Part shown: positions 40,049 through 49,186 of the stretch, piece after piece
How positions within the stretch are numbered: the stretch's first letter is position 1
How the letters are laid out: every line of letters begins with the position of its first letter
IMG/VR virus record: IMGVR_UViG_3300025133_000143
Location: 1 to 53,566 of that record
Reading direction: 5' to 3' (one strand)
DNA: 53,566 bases
Source of the DNA: a virus
Notes under the pieces: model-generated
Told to the model about the DNA's origin: nothing
What the model saw: only the letters and a program-made list of their open reading frames with translations
Databases searched by the model: none
Made by a program: the position numbers and the translations under genes

Positions 40049-40841
40049 AGAGGAAGGGTTGTTTTAAGTCGATCGAGGGACAAATTCGATCATAAGCGGC
40101 TCGAAGGTACCGCGCGTCTCTGGCTGGCATATTCTCTATTAAGCTGGATATACTTTTTGAATCCGTCTTTCCACTGACTGACGAAATCATAATTTTAAAC
40201 TGATCGGTAGCCGTGGCTTCCGGCAGCTTCTTTTTCTTCTTATTCTCTGCCAACTTTACTAAATATTGTTCGTCCTTCCCAGTCAACAGGCGAACCTCCA
40301 CATCCACTTTCAGGATGGGCAATGAAATAGTATAAGTTCCCTCGGGGGTCTCCAATATTTTATAATCTTCATAATCATCCCCTCGATAGATAGTCTGTTC
40401 TTCTAAGTCGAACTCTACTTCTTGGTGACTAACACAAGCGGGGCACACGATTTGAGTTTTATAGTCTGCGCCATAGCCGCTAATTCTAGCTGCCACAAGG
40501 ACTGCGTTTTTATCACCCACATAAAGACTGGCGGGGGTGATTTTTTTATTTAAAATAATATTCTGTAGAAGGCGGTCTATCGCGATCCCTTGTTTAAGAA
40601 GGCTTCGCGAAGATAGAATATCCTCGTCTTTTGCCGTCATATGACGAATCTCCACATGTGTTTGTCCACACAAGGGATGACCTTCGGAATACAATTTCCC
40701 TTCGGAAGGAAGTTCTACGAATTCTGTAGGAGTAGAGAAATTGAGAGGCCCATCGCCTTTCATGTCTACCCCGGTGGCGGCTGGTGATGTGGCTCCTTTG
40801 TTGTGGGCCCCTCCCATTCGCTCGCTATTGTTTCTAGCCAA
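39975..40841 (-). CDS. Baseplate hub/assembly chaperone (T4 gp26-like)
   Basis: A 288-residue protein with VELPSEGKLYSEGH, EIRHMTAKDEDIL, LGDKNAVLVAARISGYG (here VGDKNAV), and two CxxC pairs (VCPACVS and CGLCGFE) that form a zinc ribbon-like end. The motif set matches gp26-type proteins in T4-like marine phages. The C-terminal PFTTDFFWPKR contains a run of seven T where a frameshift can give the longer form. It has a stop right after the slip site. It lies between tail tube and tape measure, as tail assembly chaperones do. Confidence 0.82.
   Translation of the reverse strand: MARNNSERMGGAHNKGATSPAATGVDMKGDGPLNFSTPTEFVELPSEGKLYSEGHPLCGQTHVEIRHMTAKDEDILSSRSLLKQGIAIDRLLQNIILNKKITPASLYVGDKNAVLVAARISGYGADYKTQIVCPACVSHQEVEFDLEEQTIYRGDDYEDYKILETPEGTYTISLPILKVDVEVRLLTGKDEQYLVKLAENKKKKKLPEATATDQFKIMISSVSGKTDSKSISSLIENMPARDARYLRAAYDRICPSIDLKQPFLCGLCGFETEELEVPFTTDFFWPKR
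39989..39995 (-). other. Probable programmed frameshift site (T7 run)
   Basis: Coding strand GAC TTT TTT TGG CCT. Reading GGC CTA AAC GAT after the run requires a +1 or -2 shift. A -1 shift gives a stop (TTG GCC TAA) within two codons. Transcript slippage on the run could also join the frames. Confidence 0.55.
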
Positions 40842-40876
40842 ATAACACCTCTATGTTATAATTAATATTAAAAATC

Positions 40877-41443
40877 TTAAGTTCCTGGTTTAAAGAATGT
40901 GTTACCATCGCTAGCCAAACCAGTCTCGGATGCAACTGCGGTCTCAAGGACTGCCCAGTCATACCGAATAGTTAAGCCAACTTCGGTCAAATCGTCGGCA
41001 CTGTAGTCCAAGTCACCAAAGGTCGCTCCGATGATGAAAGGATTCCATAGAGTCCAAGTTTCCAAAGAGTTCCCCTCGGAATCAATTTGAGTGATAACCA
41101 CAGTTCCCAATGCAGCGACGGCTGCTTGTTTGGACATGGTCGTTACATCATTGACATTCATGGGGGGAGTATAGCCAGAAGCTCGGATAATGGCTGCAGT
41201 ATTGGCAGCCGCATCAGGGGAAACTGGGTCGACCAAAGTAACTGTGCATTCTGCCCATTCTGCACGTCCGGGATAATAAAACTTATGATTAAGAAAATCA
41301 TGCTCACTCGTTGAAATGGTGATTTCGGGTTTCTTTACGGTTTTTGCGTACCAAGTAGCACCGTTGGGCATGTTACCCAGAGTTACCAAAAATCTATATT
41401 GTCTTTTCGGATCTTTATTTGTTGCGTCGGTCCAGAAGGCCAT
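40877..41443 (-). CDS. Tail tube protein (gp19-like)
   Basis: A 188-residue protein with PKRQYRFLVTLGNM, WYAKTVKKPEITIS, FYYPGRAEW and the closing YSADDLTEVGLTIRYDWAVLE. This is the beta-barrel monomer that stacks in rings inside the sheath; T4 gp19 has similar size and order. It follows the sheath gene after a late-type motif. AGGAG precedes the ATG. Confidence 0.92.
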   Translation of the reverse strand: MAFWTDATNKDPKRQYRFLVTLGNMPNGATWYAKTVKKPEITISTSEHDFLNHKFYYPGRAEWAECTVTLVDPVSPDAAANTAAIIRASGYTPPMNVNDVTTMSKQAAVAALGTVVITQIDSEGNSLETWTLWNPFIIGATFGDLDYSADDLTEVGLTIRYDWAVLETAVASETGLASDGNTFFKPGT

Positions 41444-41470
41444 TTATTAATTTCTCCTATTAACTATTAT

Positions 41471-41478
41471 TAAATAGT
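41471..41478 (-). promoter_or_regulatory. Late-type promoter motif before tail tube
   Basis: The coding strand reads TGGAACTATTTAATAATA, 27 nt before the tail tube ATG. The 47-nt gap holds this motif and the ribosome site only. Confidence 0.6.
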
Positions 41479-41490
41479 TCCAAATTATTT

Positions 41491-44469
41491 TTAATCTTCA
41501 AAAGAAGCCCCGGATCGAGTTATAACAAAATCAATTGCAATAAATTCGATAGCCCGAGCCGGTTTCAGAAAGATTTTGGCATATAAAATATTCCTATCAA
41601 TCAAATCCGGAGTTGTCGTTGTTTCATCAAGAATTACTTTAAACTCTGTGAGGCCAAGTCTAGATTGGACACTCGACAAGAATGGATTAACTTGCCCCAA
41701 GAATCGTTCCCAAGTTACCTTGACATTTTGGTCAAATAAGATGGTTGCAGCAATTCGAGACACCTCTTTCTTGATATATACCATTAGTCGACGGACATTA
41801 ATCCTATCTAAGGCCGACTGGGTAGTCTGAAGAGTTTTCTGGCCGAAGACGACGATCCCCTCACTTGGGAAAGACGCGATCGGATTAATGTTTGCTTCGT
41901 AAAGATTGTCTCGGTCTTTGGAAGTGAGTCGCTGAGTCACACCCAGTACTGGGAGCCCAGCAGAGCCGCCAGTGAGGCCTCCGCGATTAAATCCAGCGGG
42001 GGCGAACCATAATTCCGATTTAGCTTCCGAAGAAGCGAACGTTCCCAGAGCTATAACACTTGGGGGTACCCAAAGGAGATTGCCCTTAATCGTATCGCGC
42101 ACCTGAACCCATGGATAATAAGTACATCCATATGAGGAATTCAGTTGTCGGGACTCAAGCTCGCTTACCGCTTCTTGGACTGTTCCAATCCGGTCAGCGA
42201 AGGATTCGGTGTTTTCCGTAAACGGAGTATAAACGTAAGGGATATCTATAATTGCAAGTGCATCCCCTCGATCTTCGCAGATATCAACGATCTTAGTCGT
42301 TAGTGTTTGCTCGGTTAAACCCGGATAAGTGATGAGGTTGCACTCCACAAATTCAGGGTCAGCGATGGTATCAATAGCTCTCTTGACACTATAATATGCA
42401 TAGGAGTCATTTTCGCCCAAACCATCATCCAAGAGGCTGTTCCTGAAGGGTTCTAATTCGGTGATATCCAGGCCGTCGAAACCGCCATAAAGAGGAGTAG
42501 TAAATCTATCATATCCCACATCGATGACTGCTTTATAGGAAGCGGAGGTAGTCAATGACCCACTAGCCGTAATAGAGTCGCCATCCACTCGTGAGCCACT
42601 GGTCCATGTGGCGTCGACAATCTGGTCACCGGCCGTATTAAGAACAGCAACAACATCATCCAGAGTGAAAACCCACTGCGGGTCGACCAGGGCGCTGGTG
42701 TCAGAGTCCAAGCCTCCAGGCAGTGGCTGCAGATAATCCGCAAATTCCTGCTTGTACAAAAGACTAGCATCTCGCGGGAGACCAAGAGAAGTTTGGAGTC
42801 CAAAATAGGCATCCGTTGGGTCGGCGATGCCTCCCTGTGATGCGGTGAGTCGATGTGCAACTGTGGGGAACCAGAGGCTAGCGGTATAGGCGGGGATCCC
42901 GACGTAACCACCTCCGATTATGGTCGCGGATCCCGTTGAGATTCCGCCATGGACAGCGCCTGTAACTGGAAAGATTGCATCGTTGCCGCCTTGGACGATA
43001 CTTGTTGAGCACATGGTGCCCGAAGCATCAGTTCCCGTGGATCCGCTGACAAATCCTGTTGCCACACAGTCGATAAATTTCGGTGGTCCAAAGACTCCGA
43101 AGGGGAGATAGCCAGGATCGGTTACGCCTTCATTGACGTTTCGGTTCATGACAACCCGGATATAGGTAGACTGATTATTATATTCTCCGTATTGCCGCAT
43201 GCGTAGATCCACCGGATCCCATTCGAGATATCTATCTCCAATTTTGCGGGCAATATAATTTGGAGAAGTAGGATCTAAATTTACGTTACTAAATCGTTCC
43301 ACGATTCTTACAACATTATCATTATCCTTTGAGCTTCTCACTAGAACAGTGAAGGTTCCATAGGGATTTCTACCCGAAGTATCGCGGGAATATCGAAGAT
43401 CCTGGATTGAGATTTTTAAATTGTCTTGGGTCCATCGGCCGCCGTCTTGGGCCACGAACCTGAAAAGTTCTTGCATGTCTCCAGGTAGAAACGACCCCGT
43501 ATTCGTCGATATATCTTGCGAAAAGAACCATCCAGTTTGGGCCTCGGCGTATGGCATCCGATACTCGTCTTTGCCGATACCAGTTGATGTTTCGAGAGGC
43601 AATAAAAGTGCATAACAACTTTCCGGATCTAATCGCTGGCCGACTGGAGTAATCGTGCTGGCCTTATCATTAATAAAAGAAGAGTAACTTTCACCTAGCC
43701 AGTAGAGATCTTCGCCGTTGTTAAATGTTCCGCCAACGACCTCATTGTTTGTCAATTGTGGATTAGTATTAAAAACATTTCGAATATATTTGGCGGAGGA
43801 TTCATTAAAATTAAACGCGGTTGTATATAAGGGAGAAGTTGCAGTCGTATCGGTAGCGGAAATAACTTGTGCTTTCCACTCCATGTCGCTCCCAATATTG
43901 TTAAAGAGTCCGCAAGTTCCGCCAGTCACATAAGTGGCTGATGATGCGGTTGTTGCTAAACTTCCTGTCAAAATAACGGCGCCGGCGACTGAATAGAATA
44001 TAGCTCCGAGGTACCCCACTTGCGGGTTACCTGACCCGGATCGACAAATGAATAAACCATAAGCGCCGCCGTTGGTTGTGATGTCGTCGGTCGGTTCTTT
44101 TCCGGTCGACCAACCAGCGAGGCCTTTCGGGTTATTGGCTCCAGGAGCTTGACATCCCAGAAGTCTCAAATATGTGACGGGTCCTACTTGTGGTTGAAAA
44201 TAAGCTTGCGCTGCATAAGCTCCGTAAGTGGGTCCGCCAAGATTTCCGTTTCTCCAGATATCGCCCCCGGCTTTTCCGGGAATGGGATTTCCAAATGTTT
44301 GCACATATTCCGAGAAGGAGGTGATTTTGACGGGTCGCATACCGGGACCAAAAGGTGCACGACCAATGATGATCGGGCCCATGGGTTCTACGGGAGCGGG
44401 TAATTGTGAATTATCAACCTCACTAAGAAAAATTCCCGGCGATATAAATTTAAATTTCTTTACGGACAT
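41491..44469 (-). CDS. Contractile tail sheath protein (gp18-like)
   Basis: A 992-residue sheath subunit. It begins with KFKFISPGIFLSEVDNSQ and has the conserved last domain: PIASFPSEGIVVFGQKTLQ, DRINVRRLMVYIKKEV, then PARAIEFIAIDF and VITRSGASFED. The core ends match T4 gp18, but this protein is ~330 residues longer, with Gly/Ser/Thr-rich beta inserts in its middle that probably decorate the tail surface. It is a clear mark of a myovirus. Confidence 0.95.
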   Translation of the reverse strand: MSVKKFKFISPGIFLSEVDNSQLPAPVEPMGPIIIGRAPFGPGMRPVKITSFSEYVQTFGNPIPGKAGGDIWRNGNLGGPTYGAYAAQAYFQPQVGPVTYLRLLGCQAPGANNPKGLAGWSTGKEPTDDITTNGGAYGLFICRSGSGNPQVGYLGAIFYSVAGAVILTGSLATTASSATYVTGGTCGLFNNIGSDMEWKAQVISATDTTATSPLYTTAFNFNESSAKYIRNVFNTNPQLTNNEVVGGTFNNGEDLYWLGESYSSFINDKASTITPVGQRLDPESCYALLLPLETSTGIGKDEYRMPYAEAQTGWFFSQDISTNTGSFLPGDMQELFRFVAQDGGRWTQDNLKISIQDLRYSRDTSGRNPYGTFTVLVRSSKDNDNVVRIVERFSNVNLDPTSPNYIARKIGDRYLEWDPVDLRMRQYGEYNNQSTYIRVVMNRNVNEGVTDPGYLPFGVFGPPKFIDCVATGFVSGSTGTDASGTMCSTSIVQGGNDAIFPVTGAVHGGISTGSATIIGGGYVGIPAYTASLWFPTVAHRLTASQGGIADPTDAYFGLQTSLGLPRDASLLYKQEFADYLQPLPGGLDSDTSALVDPQWVFTLDDVVAVLNTAGDQIVDATWTSGSRVDGDSITASGSLTTSASYKAVIDVGYDRFTTPLYGGFDGLDITELEPFRNSLLDDGLGENDSYAYYSVKRAIDTIADPEFVECNLITYPGLTEQTLTTKIVDICEDRGDALAIIDIPYVYTPFTENTESFADRIGTVQEAVSELESRQLNSSYGCTYYPWVQVRDTIKGNLLWVPPSVIALGTFASSEAKSELWFAPAGFNRGGLTGGSAGLPVLGVTQRLTSKDRDNLYEANINPIASFPSEGIVVFGQKTLQTTQSALDRINVRRLMVYIKKEVSRIAATILFDQNVKVTWERFLGQVNPFLSSVQSRLGLTEFKVILDETTTTPDLIDRNILYAKIFLKPARAIEFIAIDFVITRSGASFED

Positions 44470-44522
44470 GTAATAAGTTCTCCTATCCTTCGTGGACTAC
44501 AACTTTCCCAGCTTTCAACCTA

Positions 44523-44530
44523 TAAATAGT
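44523..44530 (-). promoter_or_regulatory. Late-type promoter motif before sheath
   Basis: The coding strand reads TTAGACTATTTATAGGTT, 53 nt before the sheath ATG in a 96-nt gap. The leader between them contains AGGAG before the ATG. Confidence 0.6.
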
Positions 44531-44565
44531 CTAATGAAAACTCAAAATCTATATAATTATAAACT

Positions 44566-45477
44566 TCATTTCTTCTTGCCCGGGATTTTCCAGGGCCTTG
44601 GATCTCCAAAAATAACCCGTTCCCGAGGGATCTTAACTTCAACATAATTCTCTCGAATGGCCACCTTGGGGCGCTCTTCATTTTTGCCGCCTCCGAGTAA
44701 ATATCCCAATATTTTTAAATTAATGGTGGTTTTATATCGTCTCTCTTCGTCGCCCAAATTAGAAACATTGTTGTCTAAACTAAAGTCCCCTTCCAGAAAC
44801 CCCTCAAATTTATGGCCATCGGCATGAATAAAAAAGTTATTAATTTGCCCCGTTTTGGTAATAAACGGCTGGAACATTTCATTTAACTGTTGTTGATATT
44901 CTGCATGGAGAATGACTTCATAATTAGCCACGACATACGTGGGTACAGGAGAATAAACAGTATTATAAACAACTTTTTTATTATCGAGGGGGTAACTCTG
45001 GTCATGGCCACGCGTGAAACGATTGGCCGCCGATGATGCAAAATTGGAAGTTTTATCCGGATTGATACGGCGCGCCATCATAATAGCTCCTCCGCGCGCA
45101 TCATTCTGGGGAGGGATATGTGCCCAGGCTACTCCCTTCATGGCTGGGTCTTTTATGAGAGAGGTTCGATTGACTGTCATAAGCGGAAGAATGAGGCGCC
45201 CGTTTGCATCTCGTAGGTCTTTATTATCCTTGATCTGAAATGCTCTTTCGTTGGCTACCCACAACAAACTCACCTTTTTCCATCCTTTGTTAGTGGTGGT
45301 AAAAATATTTAACTCGCCGTTAAGCCACTCCACCAATGCCTTGTCGATTGTTTCGATAGTGGACGGCATCAATAAAATATCTTTTAGGGGTTCTTTGAGT
45401 TTCTCCGTAGGATCCCAAGTATTAGGCTCCTTAAACCACTCACGAAAACCTTTAAATTCGTCTTCTTCACTGGGCAT
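44566..45477 (-). CDS. Tail completion/sheath terminator protein (gp15-like)
   Basis: A 303-residue protein with LVEWLNGELNIFTTTNKGW, WVANERAFQIKDNKDLRD, RLILPLMTVNRTSL and the ending REKVIFG-type segment (RERVIFGDPRPW). The set matches proteins of T4-like phages at the head-proximal end of the tail that hold the sheath. The start is the ATG at 45477, 9 nt after GGGAGG; an upstream TTG is less likely. It overlaps the previous gene by 11 nt. Confidence 0.75.
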   Translation of the reverse strand: MPSEEDEFKGFREWFKEPNTWDPTEKLKEPLKDILLMPSTIETIDKALVEWLNGELNIFTTTNKGWKKVSLLWVANERAFQIKDNKDLRDANGRLILPLMTVNRTSLIKDPAMKGVAWAHIPPQNDARGGAIMMARRINPDKTSNFASSAANRFTRGHDQSYPLDNKKVVYNTVYSPVPTYVVANYEVILHAEYQQQLNEMFQPFITKTGQINNFFIHADGHKFEGFLEGDFSLDNNVSNLGDEERRYKTTINLKILGYLLGGGKNEERPKVAIRENYVEVKIPRERVIFGDPRPWKIPGKKK

Positions 45478-46003
45478 CAAATAATCCCTCCCGGGCCATC
45501 AAACAGATGGCTGTAATCTCAAAAGCGTGCTCGATTTGACCAAACAACATTCTCGGAAGGGATGTTTTCACGATTTCGTATAAAGTTTCCCCATACAACA
45601 CGAAATCTCCCTCCCGGACAAACGTGTCTTGGTCCTCACACAGGCGGCGCCTATGAAAGTGGATGGTCAAATGCCATTCCTTATCTAGCCCAATATTGTC
45701 GCTATAAACGGTAGTTGCGTCGGGCCACTCGACGAGGGCATAGACTCGCACCGGAGAGAGAAAGTTCTTTTCAATAGCCTCTCCATAGAGTGGATGGTAA
45801 TTGCTTTTATCTCTAGAAATAGGGTAGTATGCAATTTGCTGGCCAATTACCCTTTCGAGTAATTCGTCATTAACTTGCTTGACTAAGTTTCTTTCCTTCT
45901 CTCCCAAAAAGAGAGGAGGAGGGGGCGCGTCAGGTTGCTCCCATTTCCCATTATCGGGATTGGGTTTCCAGGGACCATCATTCCATTCATTATCATTGGG
46001 CAT
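45467..46003 (-). CDS. Neck / head-tail connector protein (gp14-like)
   Basis: A 178-residue protein: a disordered Asn/Pro-rich start, then QQIAYYPISRDKSNYHPLYGE, a long beta domain with EWHLTIHFHRRRLCED and FVREGDFVLYGETLYEIV, and a FGQIEHAFEITAICLMAREGLF end. The position between two neck-type genes supports the call. The precise T4 counterpart is inferred. Confidence 0.72.
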   Translation of the reverse strand: MPNDNEWNDGPWKPNPDNGKWEQPDAPPPPLFLGEKERNLVKQVNDELLERVIGQQIAYYPISRDKSNYHPLYGEAIEKNFLSPVRVYALVEWPDATTVYSDNIGLDKEWHLTIHFHRRRLCEDQDTFVREGDFVLYGETLYEIVKTSLPRMLFGQIEHAFEITAICLMAREGLFDAQ

Positions 46004-46011
46004 TCATTTAG

Positions 46012-47280
46012 TTATCCTTGATATATAACCATGGGAATTGTTTTAAAAATAGTCTCCACCGCCTCAGACAATTCGGCATCAGTCTTCATTAATTCCGTAT
46101 AAGTAACTTGATCTAAAATTTCTTTTAATTCGGTTCTAAGGCTTTCTTGTTCTTCTTTAGCTTGGCCCAGGAGTTCGGTGGCATTTAATTGAGTATCATT
46201 ACCTGGAATAGGGATGGAAGAAAACTTACCCCTAATTTGACCCAAAGTTTCCTTAGAGAGGGCCAAAGCAAAGCGGCGGATCCACTGTTTACCGATCGCG
46301 TTAATATTGGCGTAAGGAAGATTGTCAAAAGGGATAGTATTGAGGTTATTTATCCCGTCAATACCCATATCATAGGCATTGTCATTCTCCCAAGCATTTG
46401 GTTCGACATTAAAATCAACCCACATTTTATTATAAGTATCAATAAGTTCTGGGATTGGAAAGATTCTTAATCTAGTATCTTTTAATTCATAAGAGTAGTG
46501 AGATAGACGCGTCCACAGGTGATCTTCATAGGCCATGGCCTGTAATTTATTTTGCCATACAGGAATAATTTCAAAAGTAGAATCATCAGTATATTGACCA
46601 TAATACAACAGGTTGCCAACAACATTCAACCCCCCATAATATCCAAAAAATCTCCACATAGCTTGGGGCGTTTTATAATAAACTTTCCGAATAATACACC
46701 GCTTATCCCCAACTACACCAAAAAAATCCGAAGTAGGGTCGGTCGACGAGGCAGAAATAATACGCTGTAAATCATAATCCTGCTGTTTTTCTTTTAAAGT
46801 AAAGGAGGCTGAATAAATAGGAATTGTTCCTCCGAAGCCGGCTTCATGGGAGTAGCCATCACCGACGCGTCGAGAATATTGAAATGTAAAGCGAGGAAAT
46901 TTTAAATTGACTCCATCTGGACCAGTTAGCATTTGGCCATCTTGGTCAAAAGTGCCCGTTTGTTGCCCGAGAACATCCGACAAGACATTTTTAGTTTGGT
47001 GTAGATTTACCAAATAGCCATATTCTAAAACGGCCTCTTGGTAATTGGCATATACATTTCCTTCTTTTAGTTCTATATCTAGAACATCTCCTCCGAGTTT
47101 TTTATAAGTGTAGGCAACCTGATCGGAGGCGCCGGAGACGAAGTTGACATCATAGAGGGATTCTCCGAAAACTCCATAAAGTTGCAAAGGCAACGCGGGG
47201 CCCACATTGGCTGTGGTGCCAGTAACCGGCAAGATCGCCTTGCTCATTTGACTGCGCGGGGTTAAAACAGGTAAAGCCAT
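46012..47280 (-). CDS. Neck protein (gp13-like)
   Basis: A 422-residue virion protein. The C-terminal third (KQWIRRFALALSKETLGQIR, SIPIPGNDTQLNATEL, EEQESLRTELKEILDQ) matches T4 gp13-type neck proteins; the long N-terminal part is beta-rich and larger than in T4. It lies directly after the major capsid protein and its terminator, under its own late-type motif. Confidence 0.72.
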   Translation of the reverse strand: MALPVLTPRSQMSKAILPVTGTTANVGPALPLQLYGVFGESLYDVNFVSGASDQVAYTYKKLGGDVLDIELKEGNVYANYQEAVLEYGYLVNLHQTKNVLSDVLGQQTGTFDQDGQMLTGPDGVNLKFPRFTFQYSRRVGDGYSHEAGFGGTIPIYSASFTLKEKQQDYDLQRIISASSTDPTSDFFGVVGDKRCIIRKVYYKTPQAMWRFFGYYGGLNVVGNLLYYGQYTDDSTFEIIPVWQNKLQAMAYEDHLWTRLSHYSYELKDTRLRIFPIPELIDTYNKMWVDFNVEPNAWENDNAYDMGIDGINNLNTIPFDNLPYANINAIGKQWIRRFALALSKETLGQIRGKFSSIPIPGNDTQLNATELLGQAKEEQESLRTELKEILDQVTYTELMKTDAELSEAVETIFKTIPMVIYQG

Positions 47281-47297
47281 ATATATTCCTCCACACT

Positions 47298-47305
47298 TAA
47301 ATAGT
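47298..47305 (-). promoter_or_regulatory. Late-type promoter motif before neck gene
   Basis: The coding strand reads AAAAACTATTTAAGTGTG, 17 nt before the neck ATG and directly downstream of the capsid-gene terminator's U-run. Confidence 0.6.
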
Positions 47306-47310
47306 TTTTA

Positions 47311-47347
47311 CAAAAACAAAACCCCCCTCTGTTTCCAGAGGAGGGCA
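47311..47347 (-). terminator. Intrinsic terminator after major capsid gene
   Basis: A 10-bp stem (CCCTCCTCTG / CAGAGGGGGG, one G-U pair) with a GAAA tetraloop is followed by TTTTGTTTTTG. A strong terminator isolates the highly expressed capsid gene from the neck gene. Confidence 0.9.
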
Positions 47348-47374
47348 TAAATTTCAGGGAAGTTAATAATTAGA

Positions 47375-49159
47375 TTATTGTAACAGATCCGTGACAACGA
47401 CTAGGCCGTACATATCTGGACGAACCATCTTCTTGGCGTAGCGAGTCATGACACCCTTACGCGGCACGAAGTCTTCCGGTCCAAAAATGGTCGGAGTCAT
47501 TTGGAGTGGCACATACGGTGCATATACATATCCGCTTTCGAGGAAAGAGGATCCCTTACGACCTACCAGAACAACGTTCCTTGGGAAATAAGGATCTACA
47601 TACACGTCCCACTTCTTACTCAGATTTCCAACCTTAACGGTACCAATGGTACCTCGATCGTCGTCGTGAGTAACCTGACCACGGAATCCAGCCGTAAACT
47701 CAAGAATGTTGGCAACTTCAGGTGAACACACCACAAAGTTAGCACCACCACGCAGAGTCTTTCGGTGAATCTGAGCCGAGACATCATTGATAGTTTCAGC
47801 GAGGGTTTCATACCACTCACTTACGTTACCCGTGAAATCTGGGAACACTGCACCCGCGACCATAGCGGAAGTACCCGTTTGTCGATTCAGGAATTTACCT
47901 GGCGAGCGAGACCAATAGAGAGTATCAGCCGTAGCACCCTTGATTAGATCTTCGAGAATCTCTTGATCAATTTCAAGTGCAATCTGCTCGGATAGGATGG
48001 ATGTCAACTCAACCTCGGCATCGAGATTGTGATAAGCATTCAAGTCCTGAGCCAATTCTGGCGTCCACTTAGCTTTGAGCTTTTTGGTCATCGCTGTGAC
48101 AGCCACGGAATCAACTTGGATGTTGATTTCGGGGATAGCTGTCTCGTTTTCGAGACCCCATGTAGTCGCTCCAACAACAGCACCAATTGCATTCGGCGCA
48201 GCGTCAAAGTTATCATACATAGCCCAGCTAGCACCCGTCACCTGAAGCAACGAAGCCGACAGTATATCGGTCGTCTCTGATCCTGTTGCGGCGAGAACCA
48301 CATAGAGGTCTGTATTGACGTTGGTAGTCGGCGCAATACCGTCGCGATCATCGCGAGTCAAGCGTCGAACTTGCATACCAGCACCGGTACCAGGGCCACC
48401 AGCCCCTCCAGGGATTGGGTCAAAGGTAATAGTGACATAATCTTTGACGTTAAGCTGACCACCAGGCTCAATTAAGAATTGCCACAGAGGGATAATTCCC
48501 ACAGCCGCATTGGATCCAGAAAGATCCGGGTCAAAGCGCACCAACGCATCACCTAGAGATGCATAAGTGTTACCATTAAACATGGTCGGAGTACCAGTCC
48601 AGTTGGCGGCGCCAACAGTACCAGATGCAACAACGGCTACAGTAAGACCACTAGAAGAACCAGTTGGAGAAGAATAGCCGTTATTCAGAGAATAAAAACT
48701 CTCTTCAGCGAGAGCACCAGCCAGTGAAATACCACCAGTAATTTGGGCGCCGACTGCTCCACCACCATAAAGTGATGTACCATCCGGATATCCCAAGCGA
48801 TGATTCAAAGCCGGGTCCTGTTCATCAATAGTGAAGTCCAGGAAGAAAATCAGACCAGAGGGTAAACTCATAGGCTGAACGCTAACTAAATCGTTAGCAA
48901 TAAGTCCACCAAATACTCGGCGGACAATGGGAAATGCTACAGATGCGAAACCCTCCACGTTTCCACCAGCCATAGTGCTGGTTTCACGAAGAAGCTCCTT
49001 TGCTTGGTTCTCAAGCAATACTGCCATTCCATGTTGGCCTCGTTCGTTGCCCATCCCTTCTAAGAGACCGGTGCGTTTCCACTTATTTAAAAGTGCTTCA
49101 CCGTCCTTCGAAAGATCGCGACGAACAATGCCTTCAGTTAGTTTTTTTAAAACAGACAT
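47375..49159 (-). CDS. Major capsid protein (gp23-like)
   Basis: A 594-residue HK97-fold capsid subunit of the T4 gp23 type. LLENQAKELLRE (48-59), EGFASVAFPIVRRVFG, DLVSVQPMSLPSGLIFFLDF, a long beta-rich middle and DMYGLVVVTDLLQ at the end are clear. A prohead protease cut is likely after Glu59 in LLRE-TST (L-x-E rule), removing a 59-residue leader. It is followed by a strong terminator. It may depend on the phage GroEL/GroES, as T4 gp23 depends on gp31 (family knowledge). Confidence 0.96.
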   Translation of the reverse strand: MSVLKKLTEGIVRRDLSKDGEALLNKWKRTGLLEGMGNERGQHGMAVLLENQAKELLRETSTMAGGNVEGFASVAFPIVRRVFGGLIANDLVSVQPMSLPSGLIFFLDFTIDEQDPALNHRLGYPDGTSLYGGGAVGAQITGGISLAGALAEESFYSLNNGYSSPTGSSSGLTVAVVASGTVGAANWTGTPTMFNGNTYASLGDALVRFDPDLSGSNAAVGIIPLWQFLIEPGGQLNVKDYVTITFDPIPGGAGGPGTGAGMQVRRLTRDDRDGIAPTTNVNTDLYVVLAATGSETTDILSASLLQVTGASWAMYDNFDAAPNAIGAVVGATTWGLENETAIPEINIQVDSVAVTAMTKKLKAKWTPELAQDLNAYHNLDAEVELTSILSEQIALEIDQEILEDLIKGATADTLYWSRSPGKFLNRQTGTSAMVAGAVFPDFTGNVSEWYETLAETINDVSAQIHRKTLRGGANFVVCSPEVANILEFTAGFRGQVTHDDDRGTIGTVKVGNLSKKWDVYVDPYFPRNVVLVGRKGSSFLESGYVYAPYVPLQMTPTIFGPEDFVPRKGVMTRYAKKMVRPDMYGLVVVTDLLQ

Positions 49160-49186
49160 TGATTAATTCTCCTTTATTGTTAATAA

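Noticed and set aside
42391-42405. TTGACAC followed by TATAATA on the plus strand in the sheath gene
   Set aside because: The two boxes are adjacent with no spacer, and no plus-strand gene follows.
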